From Populus alba (Eukaryota; Streptophyta; Magnoliopsida; Malpighiales; Salicaceae), in NCBI RefSeq assembly GCF_005239225.2, contig NC_133302.1, positions 17,959,357 to 18,023,356 of the forward strand: 64,000 nucleotides of DNA. Reading direction: 5' to 3'. This document shows, piece after piece, positions 53,990 to 64,000 of the stretch (position 1 is its first letter; every line of letters begins with the position of its first letter). A program made the translations under genes and the position numbers. Below the pieces are notes generated by a model. That model worked only from the letters and a program-made list of their open reading frames with translations, had not been told where the DNA came from and made no database searches.

Positions 53990-55359
53990 CGGGTTCATAT
54001 TCACATTGGGGGTGTCTTCCAACTCTATCCACCCAGCCTTGATTAATTGCAGAAGCTTTCTCTTGAAGGCGTTGCAGGTATAGATGCTATGCCCAGTAAT
54101 ACCAGCATGGTATTCACAATTGAGTTCTGGCTTGTACCAATTAGGATAAGGTGGCTGCAGAGGTGTTAGAGGTTCTGAGCTATTTGCCCGATGCTCAAAA
54201 GCTTTTGATACATCTCATTCAGGGGTAACGGTAGTGGAGGTAGTTGTTCTTGAACCCTTTGGAAATTTCCAATTTGGCTTTTGGCTTGAAAGTTTTGGGG
54301 TTCAGGTTTTTTGATGTTGGCAATTTGGGATCGAGTATGGTAATTTTGGGATGTATTTTTTCTACCCATGTAGCCATCTTCAACATGGTGAACCTCTTTT
54401 CTTTCGAAGCTTCTTTTCTCGGTTGGTGCAGCAATTCTACCACTCTTGACACCTTGCTCTATGCGTTCACACACTATCACAGCATCAGTGAATTGTTGGG
54501 CTGAACTACCCATCATATGTTCGTAATATGGTGCTTTGAGTGTGTTGGCAAATAAAGAGACCATCTCTTTGTCCAGAAGTGGGGGATGTACTTGAGCAGC
54601 TAATTCTCGCCATCTTTGAGCATATTCCCTTATGCTTTCTTTATCCTTTTTCTCTATATTGGACAAACTGGTTCTGTCGGGCGCAATGTCCATGTTGTAC
54701 TTGTATTGCTTGATGAAAGCATCCACAAGATTTTTCCAGTTGTGAATTTTTGTGTTATCCAATCTCATGTACCAACTCAAAGTTGCCCCACTTAAATTGT
54801 CTTGGAAAAAGTGCATTAGTAGTTTTTCATCATGTACTACCTCAGCCATTTTATTGCAGTAGGACCTGAGATGAGTCATGGGGCATTGTGTTCCACTGTA
54901 TTTGATGAATTCAGGAACACGAAATTTCTTTGGGACAACCACATTTGGGACCAAACACATCTCTGCTGCCCGGACCGGGTCATATAAGTCTATCCCTTCA
55001 ATGGCTTTGAGTCTGGCTTCCAACGCCTCTATCTTAGCTTGATCAATGCTATCAGATGACTTAGCCTTGTGGGACTCATTAGCAGATGCCTTCACGACTG
55101 TTGGGGATGGTGCAGGTGTCGTTGACTGCACAAATGTTGGATTTTGCTGAGGTTCTTGACCATGTTCGCTCATTCTTTCCTCAGGTTGAACTGTAGTAGG
55201 AGCCGGATCAAAGGTGATCGGTTGATTAGAAGGACCTTCATCAGAGGTATTTCTTAGTGTTTGCTTGAGTAAGCTAGTGAGGTGAGCCACACTTATTTTC
55301 AGAGACTCCAACTCTTCGTGCAAATAGGCCTCACGTTGAGCACGCTCTTCATCTTCCAT
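53990..55359 (-). pseudogene. retrotransposon gag (Tat/Ogre-like), frameshifted near the end
   Basis: The frame runs from MEDEERAQREAYLHEELESL (ATG at 55359) for 397 codons to a TAA at 54166. It has an N-terminal helical start, a Pro/Thr/Ser-rich linker, then KFRVPEFIKYSGTQCPMTHL, WYMRLDNTKIHNW, AFIKQYKYN and EKKDKESIREYAQRWRELAA, which is the retrotransposon gag core. After a one-base shift near 54175 the expected C-terminal block continues in another frame: PPYPNWYKPELNCEYHAGITG, HS, then C and LIKAGWIEL. This is a Cys/His motif typical of Tat/Ogre-type gag. So the coding region is longer than the open frame and is broken once. The N-terminal two thirds look intact. Confidence 0.85.
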
Positions 55360-55959
55360 GTTTCTTGCTCGAAGTCGGGTGTTGTAGACTTTTTAGGGAC
55401 CTATATTTCAATCTGTCATGTATGCATGTTAAATGTATGAACATGTAATTTATATCATGCACTTGCCCTTCAAGGGTGACATGGTTTTTTTTTTTTTTTT
55501 TTTTTGTATGACATATTCTGTAAAGAAAGATAACGCATACAAACTAAAGACAGCGTCTATTCATGCATAGGTTTTCTACCTGGTCTCAAAAGGGTCTCAT
55601 ATCTGCCCAGTGACGTCCTTCGTAAAGGCAGTATGGGGGCGTTGCAAAGAACAGTTAAGACACGTATGCCCACCATTACCAAGCAGGCACTCAGATATGA
55701 GTTGGGTGTTTCACGCATCTGAACCCGACCAATAGTCATAAGGCAGATCGTTAATTCCCCACTTAACTTAGAAGCTTGTGTGTGCTTGACAAATATAAAG
55801 CATGTGATACATGAGGCAGTTCTATACAATGCATGAACAAATATGTACAAAATTAAAGCGCGTGAGAAATAAATAAAGGAAATGCATATTTAAAAATAAA
55901 CACGCAAACCACAACAAAAAACACAATAAATCAGACAAAAACAAAGCTTAGTCCACAAA

Positions 55960-55980
55960 GTCCCCAGTGGAGTCGCCATT
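55960..55980 (-). other. primer-binding-site region beside LTR B
   Basis: Directly inside LTR B the minus strand reads TGGCGACTCCACTGGGGAC after a two-base spacer. It starts TGG, as a primer site complementary to a tRNA CCA end must. I do not assign the tRNA. Confidence 0.7.
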
Positions 55981-55981
55981 C

Positions 55982-57602
55982 TGTCGCACGTGTGCGGCGG
56001 CGCGGCGATCGTCCACCCTCAAGGAATAATCGGAATATTTATTCCTGGAAAATATAGGGAGAGACAAGGAATTCTTGTCTCTATAAGTGAAAATATAGAC
56101 TGGGAGTCGCCACCTAGTATTCTGGTTACTAGGAACCCTAACTGGTCTCAGAGATGGGGTACGGAGACTGGTTGCGTAAAGGGAAGGTATTAGCACCCCA
56201 ACTACGCCCTACCTAAGGTAAGCTGCATTGTTTTAATGTCTGATAAAATATAAGATCGTGTTGTGGTTTATTATTGTTCGGAATACGCATTACATGTAAT
56301 GTCATACCCCGGGTTCGAGTGTCCGTAAAAAAAAGAAATTAAATATCCGGAATATGCATTACGTGTAATGTCATACCCCGGATACCAAGAGACAAACAAA
56401 ATAAAATTTTTGTTGTTTTTGAAATTTTGGCCAATATTCTCTTGACTTTAATAAACTGGTTATTAAAGCCAAAATGCATGCTAAAACATTGTTTTTTTTT
56501 TTGGTGTATGAAAAATACAATATGATTTTTTAGCTTTGAGACACTTGGCCGTATGCACAAAAACATTTTTTCTCTTTTTTAATTTTTTTGTATTTTTGGA
56601 AGTTTTTGATGAAAACCGGGTAGTTTAATACCAGATTTGTATTTTTACGAACATAAAAATACTACCCGATATTAATAAAAATAACATAAATCAACAGTGG
56701 GAACATCATAAATATTTTTTTTAAAACAATAATATTTTTTTTTATTTTTTTTTTACAATGGGCCGGATCAGGCCCAATTGCATGGGGTGGGCCAAACCTG
56801 GCCCATTTACATGGGCTGGCTGACGTCCCAGCCCAGGCCCAAATGGGCTGGTTACTGTGCACATAGTAACCGGGTTACTGTGCACACAGTAACCAGTGAA
56901 TTAATTAGCCAGTTACTGTGCCCATGCACAGTAACCGGGTAATTAATTCATGGCTTGCAGAACGTGCACAGTGCACGTTCTGCATGAAAGAAGATGAACA
57001 GTAAAACGAGATAAGGGGTTGAGGGCTGACCTGTGGTGGCTGTCGTTGATGGCGGAGCTGCTGGTGGCGACAGGAAGCGGCGCTGACAATGGGGTGGCCC
57101 TCCCGGTGGCTCTGCGTTTTCCTTCTCTCTCTCCTCTGTTTTCTTCTCTGCTTCTTCCTTTCTCTTCTTCTGCCTTCTCTCCTCTCTTCTCCCTCTTCTC
57201 CCTCTCTTTTGCTCTCCCTTCTCTTCTCTTCCCCCTCTCTTGGTCTTCTCTTTTTTTCTTTTTCTTTTTTTCAGCAGCCCTCCCCTGTATTTATAGGAAA
57301 ACAGGGGGCGAATGGTGGGGCGGCCACTATTGGCCGCCCCTGCACTATCTGCTCAATGGATAAAAAGGAGGCAAGTGGGCGTCGAATGGTAGGCGTCTTA
57401 TTGCGCCAAATCCGGGAAAAGAAGTTCGGCCGAAAAAGTGGAGAAGAAAAATTCTTCTCCCCTGTTCTCTACGTGCGCAGGGAAGAAGACGATGGTGCCG
57501 TTTCCAACGGCACCGTTTTGAGTTTTTTTTTTATAATATATTTTTTGAATTTTTTTTATTTTTATTATTTTTTATGTGGGGACCAAAAAATGGGTTACAA
57601 CA
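55982..57602 (-). repeat. LTR B
   Basis: It is nearly identical to LTR A with a few indels (for example CCTCCC replacing GGC at about 57097, and homopolymer lengths). It is the 5' LTR of the internal region holding gag. Confidence 0.93.
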
Positions 57603-57618
57603 GTTGAGTCGCCATTTC
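57603..57618 (-). other. PBS/PPT deletion junction between LTR B and LTR C
   Basis: Sixteen bases (GTTGAGTCGCCATTTC on the plus strand) join the start of the primer-site region, as beside LTR B, to the last bases of the polypurine tract, as beside LTR A (...CAAC before TGTTG in element orientation). The entire internal region of one element copy is missing between the two. Confidence 0.8.
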
Positions 57619-59313
57619 TGTCGCACGTGTGCGGCGGCGCGGCGATCGTCCACCCTCAAGGAATAATCGGAATATTTATTCCTGGAAAATAAGGAGAGAC
57701 AAGGAATTCTTGTCTCTATATGTGAAAATATGGACTGGGAGTCGCCACCTAGTATTCTGGTTACTAGGAACCTTAACTGGTCTTTAGAGATCGGGTACGG
57801 AGACTGGTTGCGTAAAGGGAAGGTATTAGCACCCCAACTACGCCCTACCTAAGGTAGGCTGCATTGTTTTAATGTCTGATAAAATCTAAAATCGTGTTGT
57901 GGTTTTTGAATTGTTGGTTCGTTTACGGTTTAAGATAAGTCCTCCTTTGTAAGGAGATCCTTATCTTTATCGGGTAAAAAACTAACTATTGTCGTCAAAA
58001 GAAAATATCTTTTTAATATCAGGAATACGATTTACGTATAAATTCATAATCCCTGATACTAAAATCAAACAAAATAAAATATTTTGTTGTTTTTGAAATT
58101 TTGGCCAATGTTCTCTTGACTTTAATAAACTGGTTATTAAAGCCAAAATGCATGCTAAAATATTGTTTTTTGACATATGAAAAATACGATATGATATTTT
58201 AGATTTGAGACACTTGGCCGTATGCACAAAAATGTTTTTTAAAATTTTTTTGTATTTTTGGAAGTTTGTGACAAAAAAACCTGGGTATTTTTAATACCCG
58301 ATTTGTATTTTTTTTCGACATTAAAAATACTACCCGATAATAACCATAAATAAAAAATGGAAACATCATAAATATTTTTTAAAACAATAATATTTTTTTA
58401 AAAAAAAAATGGGCCGGATCAGGCCCAATTGCATGGGCTGGGCCAAACCTGGCCCATTTACATGGGTTGGGCCGAACATGGCCCAAATGCATGGGCTGGT
58501 CACTGTGGCACATAGTAAATACCGGTTACTGTGTGCACAGTAACCAGAGAATTAATTAGGGTGCATAGTAACCGGGTTACTGTGCACACAGTAACCCCGT
58601 GAATTAATTTGCCAAGTTACTGTGCACATGCACAGTAACCGGCTAATTAATTCTTGCATGCAGAACGTGCACAGTGCACGTTCTGCAAGCAAGAAGATGA
58701 ATAGTAAAACGAGATAAGGGGTTGAGGGCTGACCTGTGGTGGCTGTCGTCGATGGCGGAGCTGCTGGTGGCGACAGGAAGTGGCGCCGACAGTGGGGTGG
58801 CCGGCGGTGGCTCTGCGTTTTCCTTCTCTCTCTCCTCTGTTTTTTCGTTTTTCTCCTCTGCTGCTCCTTCTTCTTCTTCTTCTTCTTCTATGCTCTCCCT
58901 TCTCTCTCTTTTCCCCTCTCTTTGCTCTCCCTTCTCTTCTCTTCGGGTCCTCCTCTTTTTTTTTCTTTTTTTTTTTTTCAGCAGCCCTCCCCTGTATTTA
59001 TAGGAAAACAGGGGAGGGAGAACGTGTTGGGCGGCTACTGTTGGCCGCCCCCTCCACTACCTTCAACGGATAACAACGCCAGGCAAGTGGGTGAATTGTG
59101 GGCGTCTTATTGCGCCAAAGCCGGGAAAGAAATTAGGCGAAAAAGAGAAAAAAAAATGATTCTTCTCCCCTGTTCTCTGCGTGTCCAGGGAAGAAGACGA
59201 TGGTGCCGTTTCCAAACGGCACCGTTTTGCGTTTTTTTTTTTTATATATATATTTTTTTGAATTTTTTTTATTATTATTTTTTATATGGGGACCCAAAAA
59301 ATGGGTTACAACA
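57619..59313 (-). repeat. LTR C, diverged copy
   Basis: It has the same family ends (TGTCGCACG ... GGGTTACAACA) but is clearly more diverged than A and B: the second CCGGGTTCGAG-type block is replaced, the pyrimidine run has CTT repeats, and there is an extra GTGCATAGTAACC unit. The 27-bp palindrome is kept. Confidence 0.9.
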
Positions 59314-59463
59314 GTATCTCCCCTGTTCTCTGCGTGCGCAGGGAAGAAGACGATGGTGTCGTTTCCAAACGGCACCGTTTTGAGTTTTTTTTTTTATAAT
59401 ATATTTTTTGAATTTTTTTTTTTTTTATTTTTTATTGTGGGGACCAAAAAATGGGTTACAACA
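59314..59463 (-). repeat. LTR D, truncated 150-bp stub
   Basis: It repeats only the last 150 bp of the LTR (CCCCTGTTCTCTGCGTGCGC to GGGTTACAACA) and matches LTR A better than B or C (GTGTCGTTTCC variant). Its outer end abuts the right-hand target duplication GTGTT, so it is the true right end of the insertion. Confidence 0.88.
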
Positions 59464-59780
59464 GTGTTCATCCAATTCTCCCTGTTACATCACAAAAGTT
59501 TACAAACAAATAAAATATTTAGCTATATTTCTCTACAGATTGCTCAAAGTGAAGGGTGATATCATGGAGAACTTGAGTATTTGGTTACCTGAACAATGGC
59601 GACGCCCATGGATTGAAATTCCTGATGGATGTGTTCTTTGGAGGGAGGAGATCGTGGGGAGATGGGACGAGCATAGACGTAGGTTTTGTGCCCCAGCATT
59701 ACACTTGCCTTCACCATGTACTTGCCTATGTAGCCAGTTCCTCCAAATATAAGGATTTTGCTCAACTCAATATTCTCCAT
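59464..59780 (-). pseudogene. eugenol/isoeugenol-synthase-like reductase, 5' part (exons 1-2), disrupted
   Basis: Exon 1 (59589-59780) starts [20 protein letters not shown], with the Rossmann NADPH-binding GGTGYIG at residues 12-18, and ends at GVAIVQ before a GT donor. Exon 2 starts at 59481 with GELDEH and is cut after 18 bases by the retroelement. The next codon ([11 protein letters not shown]) is found at 48938. Removing the insertion and one GTGTT copy keeps the frame, so this insertion is a clean late break. The promoter would lie above 59780. Confidence 0.9.
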
Positions 59781-61490
59781 TGCTCTCCAAACTCTCTCTG
59801 GTGCTCAATCTACAGGCATATGCTAGCATTTATAGAATAAGATGCAAATTGGAAGAAACATTATCAATTAATTAAATTAAATGTTATGATAATCATAAGG
59901 GGTATAGCTTAACTAGTTAGGTTTTAAATTTGTTTTCTAAAAATTATTAATTCGAGTCTCATAAATTTTTAAAGTAATTAAAGATTTATATGGTCATTAA
60001 TTTAGAATTTATAAGATTAATTAAAATACGTGTAAATTGATCTAGTTAATAATAATAATAATAATAATAAATAATAATAATAATAATAATAATAAGTGCT
60101 ATGATGAATTTCCTAATCTGAATTTGCGTTGCTGATCCAAGAGGATAAATAATTCAACTTGTGCTTCATTGGTCGCTCGGTCAAAGTAAGTGGATAGGAT
60201 TTTCATCAACTTATTGGTTGGCCTCTGCTTTTGGCCAACCAATAGGCCAACCAATAAATCATGAATTTAATAATTTTTTATGAAATTAAATATTTTAATG
60301 TATATTTATCTTTTAATTTTTTTAGTTATTGTTATGGTTTTTTCATTTGTTAATGTATATAATTCTTGATTTATTTGATTATTATATATATGTATAAAAA
60401 AATTTTATTTTATTTTTAAATTTTTTTAATTATAAAAAAATATGTTGAAAAAAAACTTTTGTATATACTTTTTTTATTGAAAAATTTTATCTCACCCGTA
60501 TCTAGTTTATTATAAGAGAAGTAGGAGATACAGTGATTTCCTTATAATCATCTTTAACTTCGGGATTTTAAATGGAGGACCCATGCTTAATTATTATTTT
60601 TGTTTTATTTCAATAGATTGTAACAGTATCTTAGAATTGATTTGAAAAAAATAATTGTTTGGTTAAAACTTATGGTTGAAATTGAGGTTGAAGAAAAAGT
60701 AGTTTAATGTGTTGGTTAAAAAAATGCTTTTCAAATGAGGTTATAAAATAATTATATATATATATATATATATATATTAATATTAATGAATTTAAATTTT
60801 AAATATTGTAGATTTTACTACTATTATTATATCATGAAATAAATAATATTGATATCAAAATTTTTTTTATTATTCCATTAAACTATGTTGCAAATGTCAT
60901 CACATACAAAATCTATCCAACAATGACTATATTTTTCATGGTTTCTTAAGCGCGTAACAACAAAAAAACTAAATTTTTTTTTGCGTCATCAAGCGATCTC
61001 CTTCTAATTTTTTGAATTGAACACAATAAAAATAAAAATAAAAAATAAAAACTGAATTTTTTTAACTGGGCCAAACCCGGCAAGAACATAATTGGAATTG
61101 CAATCAAATTTCATAAATGCTACGTCATCATACGATATCCTTTTAATTTATTGTAGTGTTATTAAATGATATTAAATACTAGTTTTTCGAGTAAAACACA
61201 ATTTTTTTTAAAAAAATCAACAATTTCATTACGTACAAAATTCATTCGGCAATAACTATATTTTTCATTTTTTATCCTGCGTGCAATAAAATTAAGTAAA
61301 TTATTATCATGAATAAAATTGAGATTACAATACAAGTAAATTTAATTCACCTTAAATTAATTTTTTAAAAAAACAAAAAAAAATATTGTTCAAGTTGACG
61401 TGAACAATATGAGTGCAATTAATTAAATGCACTAATTTTTCAGAAAAATAAATAAATTTGGGTGCTGGTTTTTTGAGAAAAAAAAAAAAC
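59781..61490. other. intergenic DNA upstream of the reductase pseudogene
   Basis: This is the former promoter side of the reductase gene, then AT-rich DNA with an AAT microsatellite (60048-60094), a TA run near 60752-60778, and ATTGGTTGGCC/GGCCAACCAAT inverted matches around 60210-60260. No gene is seen. Confidence 0.5.
60048..60094. repeat. AAT microsatellite
   Basis: About fifteen AAT units with one extra A. Confidence 0.95.
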
Positions 61491-61763
61491 TGTTCACTAG
61501 TGAACAATGCGCAGTGGAGCATAGGCTCCACTGTAAGGTCCTTCCCACACGAGATGCTGCTTCTCTCAAAACCTGCGGTTTAATCTATGATTTTAATGGG
61601 TCTACCAGCAAGATGCATTTTGTTTTCCTTAACCAAACGCTATCATGTATGGTTGCGGGTGAACCTCACCCGCAACCACACTGCCAAACGGCCACTAATT
61701 ATGGATGCTATGCCCACGTGATATATATGTTACTAGCCTTGGTACCCGCGCTATGCCGCGGGT
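61491..61763. repeat. cluster of four perfect hairpins
   Basis: The four hairpins are TGTTCACTAGTGAACA (61491-61506, perfect palindrome), CAGTGGAGC-ATAG-GCTCCACTG (61512-61533), GGTTGCGGGTGA-ACC-TCACCCGCAACC (61651-61677, 12-bp arms) and ACCCGCG-CTATGC-CGCGGGT (about 61744-61763). They sit in otherwise AT-rich DNA, are GC-rich, and probably belong to one or two transposon termini, since ACACTGCCAAACGGCC next to the third resembles the head of the local MITE family. Confidence 0.8.
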
Positions 61764-61814
61764 CTTTTTTTTTGTATAAAAATATTTAAAAAAAAAACAA
61801 AAATTTAAAAAATC

Positions 61815-63085
61815 TTGGATTTGGCTGCAACGCCTGATCTAAAAGTAATATTATAATCGTAATAATAAAATTAAAACTTGCATGATCCAAGTTTAAGTGA
61901 GCCTAATTGCAACACCGGACTCAAGAATTTTGGATGTGGGTTTGGCTATAAAGTCGTGTTTATAAAAAATGTAATAATTAAATAAAACTAATTAAAAAAA
62001 AAAAATCAAAGAAAAAAAAAACAGAAAGGAAAAAACTAATGAAGAAAAGAAAAAAAAATTAATTGGGTTAACCCTTTAAACCAGGTTATCCCATAAAACC
62101 TTGAGATTTGCGTAATTGAAAGTTTGATAACTAAATAGAAAAAAAATGACGGGTTTACCAGAATTAATTGGGTTAACCCCTCAAACCAAGTTAATCTGTC
62201 AAGCTCAGGATACGTATCATGAAAGTATGGAAGTCTGATAACTAAATAGAAAGAAAATTAACTTTAACAAACTAAACTAAATAAAAAAAATAACTCGTCA
62301 AATCAGGTCAACCCATCAAACTCGAGATCCGTATCATGAAAATCTGATAACAAAATAAAAAAATTTAACATTAACAAACTAAATCAAACAAAAAAATTCA
62401 TTAAAAAAAATTAAATTCTATTTAGTTATCAAAACTTTCATGACGCAAAATCCCAGGTTTACGGGATAACTTGGTTTTAAGGGTTAAACCCAATTAATTT
62501 AATTTCCTTTTCTTTTCTTCATTAGTTTTTCTTTTTCAGTTGATTTTTTTTCTTTGTTTTTTTTAATTAATCTATTTAATTATCAAACTTTTATGACACG
62601 ACCTTATAGCCAGACCCACATCTAATATTCCTGGGGTCCGGTTACAGTGAGGCTCACTTAAACTTGGGTCATGCAAGTTTAATTTTATTATTAATATTAT
62701 AAATATTACTCTGCAACGCCTGACCTAAAAATAATATTTATAATATTAATAATAATATTAAACTTGCATGACCCAAGTTTAAGTGAGGGTGGCTGCAATA
62801 TCAGATCCAATAAGTCTTGGATGTAGGTCTGCTGCAAGGTCGTGTCATATAAGTGTGATAATTAAATAGATTGATTAAAAAGAAAAAAAAAACAAACAGA
62901 AAAAAAACTAATGAAGAAAAAAAAAATTAATTAACTGGATTAAACCCGTCAAATTTGGAATTCGCATCATGAAAGTTTGATAATTAAATAAATAAAAATT
63001 AACGGGTTTACTAAAGTTAACTAAGTTTACCATTAAACCAAGTTAACCCGTCAAGCCAGGATACATGTTATGAAAATCTGATAAA
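61815..63085. repeat. three-arm foldback repeat
   Basis: One sequence of about 280 bp (GCTGCAACGCCTGA, AACTTGCATGA-CCAAGTTTA, AACTAATGAAGAAAA, TTAATTGGGTTAACCC) occurs forward at about 61815-62100, inverted at about 62440-62720, and forward again at about 62712-63080. Shorter copies of the CAAGTTAACCCGTCAA segment lie between. The first two arms could fold into a long imperfect hairpin. It has no coding capacity. Confidence 0.8.
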
Positions 63086-63344
63086 TTTAATAGAAAAAAA
63101 GTGTTACGAAGAGAAGACTGAATTGCAAAAAACATAAAGAAAAACACAGTATAATTTTAAAAGCATTTAATACAGAATCATGATGATGTTAAAACATAAT
63201 GATGTCGAAACATGATGATGTCGCTTTTGTAAGTTAAATATTCTTCAATCTGCTTTGAAGAATATAATAATAAGAAAAGGCTGTGGCAAATTAACGGAAA
63301 GAGAACAAAAGGTGGACATTTGCAAAGCATTTAAATGAGCAGCA

Positions 63345-63530
63345 GCTAAAGCTTTTCCTATTCAAATCATCATGGTCTCATTCTTGTCACACAGCACTTC
63401 GAAAGAAAATTCTCATCTTGTCATACAACACTTGGAAAGCTATAGCTTTTCCTATTTAAATCATCATGGTCTCATCTTGTCACACAGCACTTCGAAAGAA
63501 AATTATCATCTTGCCACACAGCACTTAATT
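63345..63530. repeat. tandem duplication of about 94 bp
   Basis: Two copies of AGCTTTTCCTATT-AAATCA, then CACACAGCACTTCGAAAGAA and AATT-TCATCTTG, follow each other. Within the unit, the TCATCTTGTCA-AC-GCACTT segment is itself repeated. Confidence 0.75.
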
Positions 63531-64000
63531 CATCAAAAAAAAAATAAAAAAAAATAAATAAGACAGTTAAATAATCTAATCTAATATAATAATAATATAT
63601 TAATAATGAGTAAAGTGAAGCGTGAAAAAGAATATAATATAATATAATAATAATAATAATACAAATAAATAACACAAAATACAAACACACCCATTAACTA
63701 TTTCATTTCTTTTCTTTCTTTTTTTATTTTCTTTTACATCCACAATACAAATACAAATACAAATTCAAAAATAAATAAATAAAAATACACCAACACACAC
63801 ATCCCCTTTTGTATTATTATTTTCTTTTCTTTTCTTTTACATTCACATATTACAAATTTAAAATAAATAAACAAAAATTACATTAAAACTTTAAAATTTA
63901 CAAAATGGTCCCTCAAAACTCCCGAATTTGCACGGAAGGACTTCTGGGTATGCATGAACAGTGACGGCGCATGGAACCACGCACCACCGCCACTGGCGGC
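63531..64000. other. AT-rich DNA and window edge, possible start of another element
   Basis: Low-complexity A/T runs with CTTTTCTTTT tracts are followed from about 63900 by ordinary-complexity, GC-richer DNA (TGGTCCCTCAAAACTCCCGA to the end, with CACCACCGCCACTGGCGGC). The sharp change in composition resembles the edge of an LTR element or exon, but the window ends before it can be identified. Confidence 0.4.

Larger units (their letters stand above)
48944..59463 (-). mobile_element. gag-only LTR retrotransposon with a complex LTR array
   Basis: The 10,520-bp insertion has target duplication GTGTT at 48939-48943 and 59464-59468. Plus-strand order is: LTR A (48944-50557), internal DNA (50558-55981), LTR B (55982-57602), 16-bp junction (57603-57618), LTR C (57619-59313), truncated LTR D (59314-59463). 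The gag gene is on the minus strand, the primer site abuts LTR B, and the polypurine tract AAAGAGGGGGGCAAC abuts LTR A, so the element runs right to left. No protease, reverse transcriptase or integrase is found, which fits TR-GAG/LARD-type non-autonomous elements related to Tat/Ogre gypsy. LTRs A and B look almost identical, so the insertion is recent. Confidence 0.92.

Noticed and set aside
59200..59752. plus-strand frames of 114-119 codons
   Set aside because: They cross LTR D and run antisense to the reductase exon 1; no own signal.

Overview
This is nuclear DNA from a flowering plant, most likely a poplar or close relative (Salicaceae). The evidence is: genes cut by short AT-rich GT-AG introns; very AT-rich intergenic DNA full of one short MITE-like repeat family that I associate with Populus; copia and gypsy LTR retrotransposons primed by initiator tRNA-Met; and four readable gene families (UPF3, xylulokinase, FAM135-like esterase, eugenol-synthase-like reductase) all in plant form. 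The genus is an inference, not something read directly. There are no operons, CRISPR arrays, or tRNA or rRNA genes that I can see.

Layout. 0.7-24.0 kb is a quiet genic block with three intact genes, all on the minus strand: UPF3 (694-5985, 12 coding exons), xylulose kinase (9381-13558, 11 exons, 555 aa) and a FAM135/DUF676 putative serine esterase (15400-24015, 15 exons, about 764 aa). I could follow exon phase end to end in all three except at one UPF3 junction. 24.0-28.5 kb is AT-rich intergenic DNA with repeats. 28.5-38.0 kb is a decayed plastid-type HSP70 pseudogene. A 4.7-kb Ty1/copia element (28720-33406, target duplication ATAAA) sits inside one of its exons, and a 3.7-kb gag-protease-only Ty3/gypsy derivative (34341-38026, target duplication TGACA) lies just past its end. 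39.5-40.0 kb carries a single-exon gene for a small basic serine-rich protein of unknown function. 40.0-45.5 kb is intergenic.

45.5-59.8 kb holds a eugenol/isoeugenol-synthase-like reductase gene that has been destroyed. A 10.5-kb gag-only LTR element (48944-59463, target duplication GTGTT) interrupts exon 2. A MITE with a 27-bp templated filler interrupts the exon 3 region, and exon 5 carries a frameshift. The big element is itself complex: two near-identical 1.6-kb LTRs, then a third LTR joined through a PBS/PPT deletion junction, then a fourth LTR stub. 59.8-64.0 kb is intergenic DNA with a hairpin cluster, a three-arm foldback repeat and, at the very edge, GC-richer DNA that may begin another element.

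The genes do not form a pathway. The window contrasts a conserved housekeeping block (RNA surveillance, xylulose phosphorylation, a lipase-like protein) with a block where recent transposition has broken older genes. I found no convincing new biological system. The most interesting material is the layered destruction of the reductase gene, the structure of the element that split it, and some unusual splice sites in the intact genes.
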